A stretch of 10,258 nucleotides of DNA, taken from positions 1-10,258 of the forward strand of contig SMXE01000045.1 in NCBI GenBank assembly GCA_004357015.1, written 5' to 3'. The translations under genes and the position numbers were made by a program. This document shows, piece after piece, positions 1 to 6,083 of the stretch. How positions within the stretch are numbered: the first letter of the stretch is position 1; the number at the start of each line of letters is the position of its first letter. The notes under the pieces were generated by a model. The model was not told the DNA's origin. It made no database searches and was given only the letters and a program-made list of their open reading frames with translations. The stretch comes from Caldithrix sp. Lineage in GTDB: Bacteria > Zhuqueibacterota > Zhuqueibacteria > Oceanimicrobiales > Oceanimicrobiaceae.

Positions 1-1980
1 AAAAGGCCACCCAATTTCAAAGAGGCGGAAGCGCTGGCGGAAGCCAAACTATTCCTGCAGAATCACAACGTCGATACCTCCGTCACTCAACTGACAAACA
101 AGAGGACTACTCAGGACGAAAGGGTTCTCACTTACGACCTCACCTTTAGCAAACCTTCCCCGGTGTCTGCCGACCTGCGGGAAAGTTATGCGGTCAGGAT
201 CGTCGGTCGCAACATCGTTCGCTATCGCGCCCGCGTAGTGTTCGACAGGGACCAGCCTTTAACGCCTGCCAGTCACCAGTCGGCGAAGATCATTTCTCAT
301 GTCGTGGCGATGGCAGTTTGGACACTCATTGCTGTTTTTCTTATTGCAGGGTTCTTCAAAAGGCTGCGGCACGATGAGATTGAATTCAAGAGAGCAGTAC
401 GGGTCGGTGGAGGCGTGTTTCTGCTCATGTTCGCCATGATTGCCCTCGAAACCTGGCCCGAATGGCTCGGCGTTCTTGTCGGCGGCGGCCTGGCAGGATT
501 GCTGACCGGCTTGGGTGCATTTGTCGTTTACGCTGCCACTGACTCGTTTGTACGAGATTCCTGGCCGGAACGGCTCGCGCTCACCGATGTTGTCTGCCGC
601 GGTTTTGTCCGGGTTCAGGAGCTCGGGAAAGCCCTCCTCAACTCTCTATTCATTTCCGGCACAACCCTTCTGCTATTTGCGGCGTCGTACTGGCTGGTGA
701 GTAAATTCGCACTCGGATACCTCGAGTTCGAAGATGAAATGCTCTCCATTCTCAACGGCACATCTTCTTTTGCCTCGGGCCTGCTCAAAAATCTGATTTC
801 AGCAATTTTCATCGCGTTGATGCTGACGCTTTTCTGGACGGCCAGCATCAAGAAGAAAATCAGGAACAAGGTTGTCCTGCTCGTGACGCTGGCGCTGTTT
901 CTCAACCTTTCCGGCCTGCACCTGTACTATATCCGCCCCACATTCATGGCCTTTGTAATTTTCGTGCCCCTGGCCATTCTCTGGGCTTACTACATGCTGC
1001 GATTTGACTTCGTGGCCATCCTCATCGCCCTGTTCACTGTTAGTTCATTCCTGGAATTCTTCTTCATCAAACAAGTGCCTGGCGGACACCTGAGTATGCC
1101 CGGGATGTTTGCTTGGCTGAGCGTAAGCGCTCTGCTGGCCACAGGCATCTATCTTCTTCTGAGCAAAAGGTCGATTCAGGAATTCAAACATTACACGCCT
1201 GAGTACGTTAGCCGGATTGCCGAACGGGAACGCCTGCACAAAGAACTGGAAATCGCGCGGACGGTGCAGAAACGGTTTCTGCCGCAGAGCCTGCCCACTT
1301 TTGCGGGCCTGGATCTTGCCAGCGTGTGCGAGCCTGCGATGGAAATAGGGGGAGATTACTACGATTTCATTCTCACCGGCAGCAACTCACTGGGCGTGGT
1401 TATCGGCGATGTTTCCGGCAAAGGCGTATCTGCGGCATTCTACATGACCCTGGCGAAAGGCATCATCAAGACGCTTTCAAAGAAAAGCAGCACCCCCAAG
1501 CGTATCCTGTCAGAAATGAACATTATCTTTTATGAGAACGTGCCAAAGGGCGTGTTCATCAGCGTGATTTATGGCGAGTTTGATGTAGAGAGGAGGGTGC
1601 TCACATTTGCCCGGGCCGGTCACAATCCGTTAATCATGCACAAAGCATCGTCTGGCGCTACGGAATTCGTACTGCCGAAAGGACTTGCTATCGGGCTCGA
1701 TGGCGGCACTATTTTCTCGGAAACAATCGAGGAGGTCGCAATCCCTTTCGAGGAAAACGATGTCTTTGTGTTCTACACGGATGGCCTGTCAGAATCCATG
1801 AACAGGAACGGAGATGAGTTCGGTGAAGACCGCCTGCAAAACATCATCTGTCGAACGACAAATGGGTCGGCGCAGGATATGTTGAACCATATCCGGGAAG
1901 AAGTCGGCAAATTCACCGGAGATGTTGAGCAACACGACGACCTGACAATGGTGGTCGTAAAGGTGGGTAGTCTCGCGTAA
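1..1980 (+). CDS. Polytopic membrane protein with C-terminal SpoIIE/RsbU-type PP2C phosphatase (5' partial)
   Basis: The frame is open from the first base, so the gene begins outside the window; the internal GTG at 163 is not the true start. Residues are counted from the first codon shown (659 visible). Residues 1 to about 95 are hydrophilic and probably extracytoplasmic. Eight or nine hydrophobic segments follow between about 99 and 388. A charged linker at about 405-430, rich in E/R/K and ending in RFLPQSLP, is typical of RsbU-like proteins just before the catalytic domain. The PP2C domain fills about 440-655 and keeps the metal-binding and core motifs: IGGDYYD (Asp452), IGDVSGKG (Asp470), ARAGHNP, YTDGLSES (Asp594) and DDLT (646-647). 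It should dephosphorylate Ser/Thr on a partner-switching protein (anti-sigma-factor antagonist, STAS type). No STAS antagonist or RsbW-like kinase gene is in the window, so the target is unknown. It converges on the DUF4097 gene. Family assignment is secure; the input sensed by the membrane part is not known. Confidence 0.93.
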   Translation, partial: KRPPNFKEAEALAEAKLFLQNHNVDTSVTQLTNKRTTQDERVLTYDLTFSKPSPVSADLRESYAVRIVGRNIVRYRARVVFDRDQPLTPASHQSAKIISHVVAMAVWTLIAVFLIAGFFKRLRHDEIEFKRAVRVGGGVFLLMFAMIALETWPEWLGVLVGGGLAGLLTGLGAFVVYAATDSFVRDSWPERLALTDVVCRGFVRVQELGKALLNSLFISGTTLLLFAASYWLVSKFALGYLEFEDEMLSILNGTSSFASGLLKNLISAIFIALMLTLFWTASIKKKIRNKVVLLVTLALFLNLSGLHLYYIRPTFMAFVIFVPLAILWAYYMLRFDFVAILIALFTVSSFLEFFFIKQVPGGHLSMPGMFAWLSVSALLATGIYLLLSKRSIQEFKHYTPEYVSRIAERERLHKELEIARTVQKRFLPQSLPTFAGLDLASVCEPAMEIGGDYYDFILTGSNSLGVVIGDVSGKGVSAAFYMTLAKGIIKTLSKKSSTPKRILSEMNIIFYENVPKGVFISVIYGEFDVERRVLTFARAGHNPLIMHKASSGATEFVLPKGLAIGLDGGTIFSETIEEVAIPFEENDVFVFYTDGLSESMNRNGDEFGEDRLQNIICRTTNGSAQDMLNHIREEVGKFTGDVEQHDDLTMVVVKVGSLA

Positions 1981-2021
1981 ATTCGCTACAGAGACACAGG
2001 CGGCTAAACCACAACCAAAGA

Positions 2022-2135
2022 TAAGCCACGGAATCACACGAAAAGTCAAAGTGATTTTATGGGTTCTACTTTTGAGATTTTTTCAGCAAATGATCTCTGC
2101 CATCTCAGTGTTCATCCGTGTCAATCCGTGGCTAA
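2022..2135. repeat. Imperfect inverted repeat, dispersed intergenic 'CCGTGG' type
   Basis: The arms at 2022-2040 (TAAGCCACGGAATCACACG) and 2117-2135 (CGTGTCAATCCGTGGCTAA) are reverse complements at 16 of 19 positions, separated by about 76 bases. The flanking text (ACAGAGACACAGG at 1988-2000, and the words CTCAGTGTTCATCCGTG at 2104-2120) matches the style of short non-coding repeats I recall from many environmental genomes, where CCGTGTTCATCCGTGG-like words recur between genes. Only one copy is in this window, so dispersal is inferred. The rest of the 268-base convergent gap (1981-2248) shows no credible coding frame. Confidence 0.5.
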
Positions 2136-2209
2136 TACTTTACTGAAAAAACAAGGTTTTGCAAGCTTGAAGTACAGAGCAGCCAAGCCGAAAATTTCAA
2201 CATCCAAAT

Positions 2210-2232
2210 CCAAAATAAGTATAGAGACTTAT
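2210..2232 (-). terminator. Weak candidate terminator of the DUF4097 gene
   Basis: Read on the minus strand just after the DUF4097 stop codon, ATAAGT (2232-2227), a six-base loop and ACTTAT (2220-2215) form a six-pair stem that runs directly into TTT. The stem is almost all A/T and the T tract is short, so termination would be weak. It is the best candidate at this operon end. Confidence 0.22.
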
Positions 2233-2248
2233 AGAAAGTGTCCGCAAA

Positions 2249-3532
2249 CTATTCTCTCAACATCTTGATGTGAATATCGCCATTCGTGCTATAAAGCTCG
2301 ATCAAATCCCCGCCGCCGTTGATGTCACCTTCACTTGTCACAAAACGTTTTCTGCGACGTGAACGTCTGCCTTCTTCGGTATCCTCTGAACTTGTCAGGG
2401 GAAAGTCTGAGTAAATATTATAGTCTCTCCACAGGTCTGTGATCTCAATCTCCGCCCGAATTGTTGCCGGCAGCTTCTCCGGAATGTATAGCGTGATCTC
2501 GCCGCCAGCCGTGCGCAAGTCGATATTGTGATTACCGGAAAAATCCGTGAGCGTGATCTCCACTTCGATGTCGCCGCCGGCAGTCTTGCCCTCAACGCCG
2601 CCTTTCACATCTGCAAGCTCGATGGAGCCGCCGGAGGTGGACACACTCGCGCTGCCCGCAATACTGCGGCCGGAGATATCACCCCCAGAAGTGGAAGCAT
2701 CCAGCGCGCCACCGATTTTCGTCAAATTGATATCGCCGCCGGAAGTGTGTACTTCAACCGCACCTTGCGTATTCTTCACTTCAATATCTCCGCCCGAGGT
2801 GTGCGCTGTCACAGCGCCGCCTACATCCGCGATTTCAATGTCACCGCCAGAGGTTTTCAGTTCAACCTCGCCTTCGGCTCTCCGCAGAAAAATGTCGCCG
2901 CCAGATGTCTTCGCGGTCAGGCTCCCACCGATGTCTTGAAGCTCAATATCTCCACCAGACGTTTTCAGCTTGACTTTCTTTCTCGAATTTATGACGACGA
3001 TGTCCCCGCCCGATGTGCGCACCTCGACTTCACCGCCAATATCTTTCAGCGTAATGTCACCGCCGGAAGTGCTTAATTCAACATTCCCGTTCACTCCGCC
3101 GACCTTGATGTCGCCGCCACGAGTTTCGACTTCCACGTCAAAAGATGCCGGAACTGAAATGTCGAATTCGCTCTGGATCCAGTTCCGCCGGTGGTAGCCG
3201 CCGCCGACTTCGATGACGTTTCCCTTCTGCAAGTAGCTGGATTTAGACCTTCGCACCGCCGCTTCCGCTTCCTCCCTGGTGAAAATATCCATCTTGATAA
3301 TTTCATGAATTATCACCTGGCCATCCGCCCCTGCGGTTACCTCGACATTGCCGCGCACCTCCGAGACAATCAAACGACCGCCATCCCCAACTTCGTAGGT
3401 CTTGTTGATCTCGGCAACGTAATAGCGCCCGGATTTCTTCAACTCCTGTGACTGTACTTTGGACTGCCAGACAGCGACTACACAGAAAACCGCTACCAGC
3501 CAGATGCTCGCCTTCAATGCTTTCTCTCTCAT
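2249..3532 (-). CDS. Secreted DUF4097-family protein with ten tandem 18-residue repeats
   Basis: The predicted protein has 427 residues. Start: the ATG at 3532 has AGGAG seven bases upstream and begins a clean signal peptide (MREKALK, a hydrophobic run at about 9-22, then KVQS before QE). The frame extends upstream to a TTG at 3574, but that would bury the signal peptide. Residues about 30-136 form the family N-terminal part. Residues 137-316 are ten consecutive 18-residue units each opening with T(S/R)GG(D/S)I. Two further TAGG(D/E)I turns follow, then a typical DUF4097 end (YNIYSDFPL, later NGGGDLIELYSTNGDIHIK) with a basic insert RRSRRRKR. Such repeats predict a beta-solenoid with one turn per unit. 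DUF4097 proteins, including LiaG-like ones, occur with envelope-stress regulators; the molecular role is not established. It lies 97 bases behind the anti-sigma gene, probably same operon. The family's usual length is shorter because it has fewer turns. Confidence 0.9.
   Translation of the reverse strand: MREKALKASIWLVAVFCVVAVWQSKVQSQELKKSGRYYVAEINKTYEVGDGGRLIVSEVRGNVEVTAGADGQVIIHEIIKMDIFTREEAEAAVRRSKSSYLQKGNVIEVGGGYHRRNWIQSEFDISVPASFDVEVETRGGDIKVGGVNGNVELSTSGGDITLKDIGGEVEVRTSGGDIVVINSRKKVKLKTSGGDIELQDIGGSLTAKTSGGDIFLRRAEGEVELKTSGGDIEIADVGGAVTAHTSGGDIEVKNTQGAVEVHTSGGDINLTKIGGALDASTSGGDISGRSIAGSASVSTSGGSIELADVKGGVEGKTAGGDIEVEITLTDFSGNHNIDLRTAGGEITLYIPEKLPATIRAEIEITDLWRDYNIYSDFPLTSSEDTEEGRRSRRRKRFVTSEGDINGGGDLIELYSTNGDIHIKMLRE
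2585..3124 (-). repeat. Ten tandem 54-base units coding for 18-residue beta-solenoid turns
   Basis: Each unit starts with codons for T-S-G-G-D-I (first unit T-R-G-G-D-I, tenth T-S-G-G-S-I) and all ten are exactly 18 residues long without insertions. At positions 10-13 of most units G, I or V recurs before the next strand. Third codon positions of the Gly-Gly-Asp core differ among units (GGG GGT GAT, GGC GGA GAT, GGT GGA GAT, GGC GGG GAC), so the array is held by protein-level selection and is not a recent DNA expansion. Confidence 0.93.
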
Positions 3533-3539
3533 GCTCTGT

Positions 3540-3544
3540 CTCCT
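3540..3544 (-). promoter_or_regulatory. Ribosome binding site fixing the DUF4097 start
   Basis: AGGAG on the minus strand lies seven bases before the ATG at 3532. It favours this start over the in-frame ATG at 3556 and the TTG at 3574, neither of which has a comparable site. Confidence 0.7.
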
Positions 3545-3629
3545 CTGGTCATTCATTCTAAGTTCAAGCTCCAATAAAAATCGCTTCCTGGTTCTTGTTC
3601 AAACTTTCTGCTCATGTGACTCAGATCTG

Positions 3630-4583
3630 CTACCTGCTCTCCACAGCGTCTACCCTCTCAATTCTTTGCAGCGCTCTCGCAGCTTGCAGCCGGACAAATT
3701 CATTGTCGTCATCACGGGATGCGTCTTGAAAAACAGGATAAACATCTTGTTCGTCAACCTTGCTCAGCGTGTTCAACGCCTCCATTCGAATGGCAGGATT
3801 CGTGTCGCTCAGCAGGACACGAATAAAGGCGGCTTTGACCTTTTCGCTGATGGGCAAACCCTTCAACGTTTTTGCCGCCCGCAACCGAACGCCGTCAACT
3901 TCATCCCTTTCCATGGCGAAAATAAGTGCATCCTCAAGCTCCGCATCACGAAAACGTCGACCGCCCGAAGCCTTCACCGCCGCCAGCCGCCGACCGGGAT
4001 GATGGTCGGTCCGAATAGTATGACTCAGTACCCGACGAATGCCCTCATCTTCGATGTCGCCCTGCAAGGACACATCCTGCACCCGCTTGTAGTGCACCGT
4101 AACCGCTCCGGTCTCCGGCTCATACTGAATCATGTCAATGCTAGCAATGAAAGAGGGCGCATCAAGCGCTACGGCCACAAAGCCGCCGCTTGAGATGTTC
4201 CGATACCCGGTATCCGAAAAACTGAATCTGCCGATAAGGAACCCGATCAGAAGCAACACAACAGCGCCCGCCATCTGAAACACTCGGCCTCGAAAAGCCC
4301 AGTGAGCATCAAGCTTTTGCCACCAGGATTCTTTGAGTTTTTTCCTTCTTTCGTCCCGCAGCCGCTCACGTAAATTAGCACGGGCTTGACTCAAGGCCTG
4401 TATCGAGGGCTCAAACACAAGCTTGCGGTCAAGGAGCTTATGTAAAGCACGCATCTCCTCAAGCTTCTGGCGGCTCCCCTCATCGTTTGCGATGTGCGCC
4501 TCGAACGCCTCCTTTTCCTCGTGGTCAAGTTCATCGTACAGATAAAGCAAAACATATCTGTCTAAATCTTTGGGTAGATTCAT
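3630..4583 (-). CDS. Membrane anti-sigma factor lacking the zinc motif, with C-terminal HEAT repeats
   Basis: The predicted protein has 317 residues. Residues 1-56 resemble the anti-sigma N-terminal domain (DRYVLLYLYDELDHEEKEAFEAHI), binding the adjacent sigma factor in the cytoplasm. The usual HxxxCxxC zinc triad is not kept: His30 is there, but positions 34 and 37 are Asp and Ser. Residues 57-99 are charged and probably helical. One membrane segment spans about 101-119 (VFQMAGAVVLLLIGFLIG). Residues 130-180 form a small beta-rich domain (IDMIQYEPETGAVTVHYKRV). From about 182 to 308 there are four HEAT-like helical pairs, clearest at VRLRAAKTL, IRMEALNTL and VRLQAARAL. The HEAT part would lie outside the cytoplasm and may sense a partner protein. 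GAGG precedes the ATG by five bases; the gene follows the sigma stop by 13 bases, so the two are cotranscribed. The anti-sigma role rests on position and the N-terminal pattern. Confidence 0.82.
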   Translation of the reverse strand: MNLPKDLDRYVLLYLYDELDHEEKEAFEAHIANDEGSRQKLEEMRALHKLLDRKLVFEPSIQALSQARANLRERLRDERRKKLKESWWQKLDAHWAFRGRVFQMAGAVVLLLIGFLIGRFSFSDTGYRNISSGGFVAVALDAPSFIASIDMIQYEPETGAVTVHYKRVQDVSLQGDIEDEGIRRVLSHTIRTDHHPGRRLAAVKASGGRRFRDAELEDALIFAMERDEVDGVRLRAAKTLKGLPISEKVKAAFIRVLLSDTNPAIRMEALNTLSKVDEQDVYPVFQDASRDDDNEFVRLQAARALQRIERVDAVESR

Positions 4584-4596
4584 TTTCGCCTCTACA

Positions 4597-5175
4597 CTAA
4601 CTTGTTGAATACTCCTTCAAAAGCATCTGCATTTTTTGCGTTGCGCGAAAGAGGTAGCTTTTGACAGTCCCCTCAGTACAGCCCATCAAGGCAGCGATTT
4701 CCCGCAATTTGTGACCATGAAAATGCCGCAGCACGAAAACCATTTTCTGCTTGGCAGGCAGCTGGTCCATCGCTGCTTCTATCTCATGAGACAACTCCAG
4801 GTTGATGGTGTTATCCTCAGGATTTTTCTCCTTGCCGGGCAAGGTCATCTTCCAGTGCTGATCTTCATAGTCGTTCTTGTCGATTGAATACATGCGAGTG
4901 CGCTGCTTTTTTTTCTGGAAATTAATGCAATAGTTGACCACCACCCGGTACAACCAGGTGGAGAACTCACTCTTAAACTGAAAGCGAGCCAGACTGCGGT
5001 ACACCCGCACGAACACCTCCTGATAGATATCCTCAGCGTCCTCTGCGTTGCCCACCATGCTGTACGCCAGTTGCATCACATGCCGGTCGTACCGTTTGAC
5101 CAGCGTTTCAAATGCCAACAGGTTGCCGCGCTGGGCTTCTTTGATAATCGCCGTTTCTTCGCTGTTCATGCGCAT
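4597..5175 (-). CDS. ECF-type RNA polymerase sigma-70 factor
   Basis: The predicted protein has 192 residues, the normal size for an extracytoplasmic-function sigma factor. Region 2 spans about 22-88: FETLVKRYDRHVMQLAYSM, then the core-binding/-10 stretch DAEDIYQEVFVRVYRSLARF, then STWLYRVVVNYCI. A linker rich in charged residues (90-128) follows. Region 4 spans about 130-185, with AMDQLPAKQKMVFVLR and the helix-turn-helix LREIAALMGCTEGTVKSYLFRATQKM that reads the -35 element. There is no region 3 and no C-terminal extension. It is the first gene of an operon with its anti-sigma factor and a DUF4097 protein. Two ATGs are possible, at 5175 and 5169; neither has a clear Shine-Dalgarno sequence, and the longer form is given. 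The predicted promoter leaves a leader of only about 10-17 bases. The group within the ECF family cannot be set by eye. Confidence 0.95.
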   Translation of the reverse strand: MRMNSEETAIIKEAQRGNLLAFETLVKRYDRHVMQLAYSMVGNAEDAEDIYQEVFVRVYRSLARFQFKSEFSTWLYRVVVNYCINFQKKKQRTRMYSIDKNDYEDQHWKMTLPGKEKNPEDNTINLELSHEIEAAMDQLPAKQKMVFVLRHFHGHKLREIAALMGCTEGTVKSYLFRATQKMQMLLKEYSTS

Positions 5176-5192
5176 TTATGGTTGTTTAGACT

Positions 5193-5222
5193 AATATAGT
5201 TAAAAAAGGTTGGCATTTGCAA
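5193..5222 (-). promoter_or_regulatory. Candidate promoter of the sigma/anti-sigma/DUF4097 operon
   Basis: On the minus strand a -35 box TTGCAA (5222-5217) and a -10 box TATATT (5198-5193) are separated by 18 bases. Transcription would start near 5186, about ten bases before the first ATG. The match is to the housekeeping consensus, four of six and five of six bases. It is not evidence on whether the sigma factor drives its own gene. Confidence 0.45.
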
Positions 5223-5229
5223 ATGGCCA
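5211..5229. promoter_or_regulatory. Palindromic candidate operator over the sigma promoter -35 box
   Basis: CATTTGCAAATG at 5214-5225 is a perfect 12-base palindrome. It is flanked by TGG on the left and GCCA on the right, so the symmetry continues with a single extra base to give TGGCATTTGCAAATGGCCA. It covers the proposed -35 hexamer and lies between two divergently read genes, which is where a repressor or activator dimer would sit. No regulator gene next to it points to the protein involved. Confidence 0.4.
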
Positions 5230-5322
5230 CGCACAAAAAAGCCCTTGCATTTTATAACCGATTTGGCAAACTTAATCATCGAAATTGGCATCAAATCGCA
5301 AACCCAAACTCTATACCACGCC

Positions 5323-5946
5323 TTGTCCAAAAACCGTTTCATCGCAATTGCCGGCAACATGGGGGTCGGCAAAACTACGCTCACCCAAATGCTGGACCAA
5401 CGATTCGGCTGGAAGACCTACTACGAGCCGCAAGCGCTGAATCCCTACATCGAAGACTTCTATCAGGATATGAAACGTTGGGCCTACCATTCTCAGATCT
5501 ATTTCCTGACCCAACGTTTCAAAGATCACGTTAGCATTCAGCAAGCCGACGCCATCTGCCTGCAAGATCGCACCATTTATGAGGACGCTGAAATTTTCGC
5601 CACAAACCTCTATCTGCGCGAGCTGATGCCTGAGCGCGACTATCAGTCCTACTGGAATCTGTACAAAGCCATGGTGCAGTCCTTGCGGCGGCCCGACCTG
5701 GTCGTGTACTTGAAAGCCTCCACCTGGACGCTCATCAGCCGCATCCGTAAGCGCGGCCGCGACTATGAAAAGGACATCGATCGCGAATATCTCGCCCAGC
5801 TCAACATCGGCTATGAAAAGTGGATCAAGAAAATCTCAGATAGCTGGAACGTGCTGGTGGTGGATACAGACGACTTTAATATCTACGAGGATGTGTCTTG
5901 GCTGGAGGGGATTCTGGAGGAAATTCGGGGTAGGATGGATATCTAG
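5323..5946 (+). CDS. Deoxynucleoside kinase (dNK/dGK/dCK family)
   Basis: This salvage enzyme transfers a phosphate from ATP to a deoxynucleoside in the cytoplasm. From the TTG at 5323 the protein has 207 residues, matching the family's usual 200-220. Near the N-terminus is the P-loop GNMGVGKT (11-18). YYEP at 33-36 holds the Glu expected to contact the 5'-hydroxyl, and YHSQIYFLTQRF (55-66) is the nucleoside-pocket helix. The family DRS-type motif reads DRTIYED (82-88), and the Arg-rich lid is at about 140-148 (RIRKRGRDY). No in-frame ATG or GTG occurs before the P-loop. The frame stays open back to 5200, and the TTG at 5245 would add 26 residues, but that stretch has codons uncommon in the rest of the gene (ATA, TTA, CTA) and looks intergenic. 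No good ribosome site is visible for either start. Which deoxynucleoside is used cannot be told by eye. Confidence 0.9.
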   Translation: MSKNRFIAIAGNMGVGKTTLTQMLDQRFGWKTYYEPQALNPYIEDFYQDMKRWAYHSQIYFLTQRFKDHVSIQQADAICLQDRTIYEDAEIFATNLYLRELMPERDYQSYWNLYKAMVQSLRRPDLVVYLKASTWTLISRIRKRGRDYEKDIDREYLAQLNIGYEKWIKKISDSWNVLVVDTDDFNIYEDVSWLEGILEEIRGRMDI

Positions 5947-6083
5947 TCTGAATAATTCCCAGCGCGGCGGAGCCGCATGAAAGTCGAACGATTCTTTGGC
6001 TTAGAAGATTGTGCTCCTGCAATGCGGAGTAATGGATTGATGGTACTCGATTGACCCTTCTAATAAACTGCGCATACACTTTA

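Noticed and set aside
2059..2268. 69-codon plus-strand frame behind the phosphatase gene
   Set aside because: It crosses the inverted repeat and the DUF4097 stop codon, has no ribosome site, and its residue make-up is not protein-like.
2585..3124. Periodic DNA as a CRISPR array
   Set aside because: The units adjoin directly as a continuous reading frame with diverged third positions, without alternating identical repeats and unique spacers.
2528..3197. Plus-strand frames with repeated MSPPEV-like words opposite the DUF4097 gene
   Set aside because: They are the antisense reading of the 54-base units; the periodicity comes from the minus-strand TSGGDI repeats, which have a signal peptide, ribosome site and family C-terminus.
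3459..4193. Long plus-strand frame of 244 codons
   Set aside because: It lies opposite the anti-sigma gene and the DUF4097 start, matches no family I know, and the minus-strand frame has recognisable domains.
5217..5534. Plus-strand frame of 105 codons overlapping the kinase start
   Set aside because: It runs in another frame across the P-loop region of the kinase and has no recognisable motif; a frameshift joining it to the kinase is not needed since the kinase reaches family length from 5323.
5964..5976. GCGGC-GGA-GCCGC hairpin as terminator between the kinase and the TonB-like gene
   Set aside because: The stem has only five pairs and a three-base loop, and no T tract follows on either strand.
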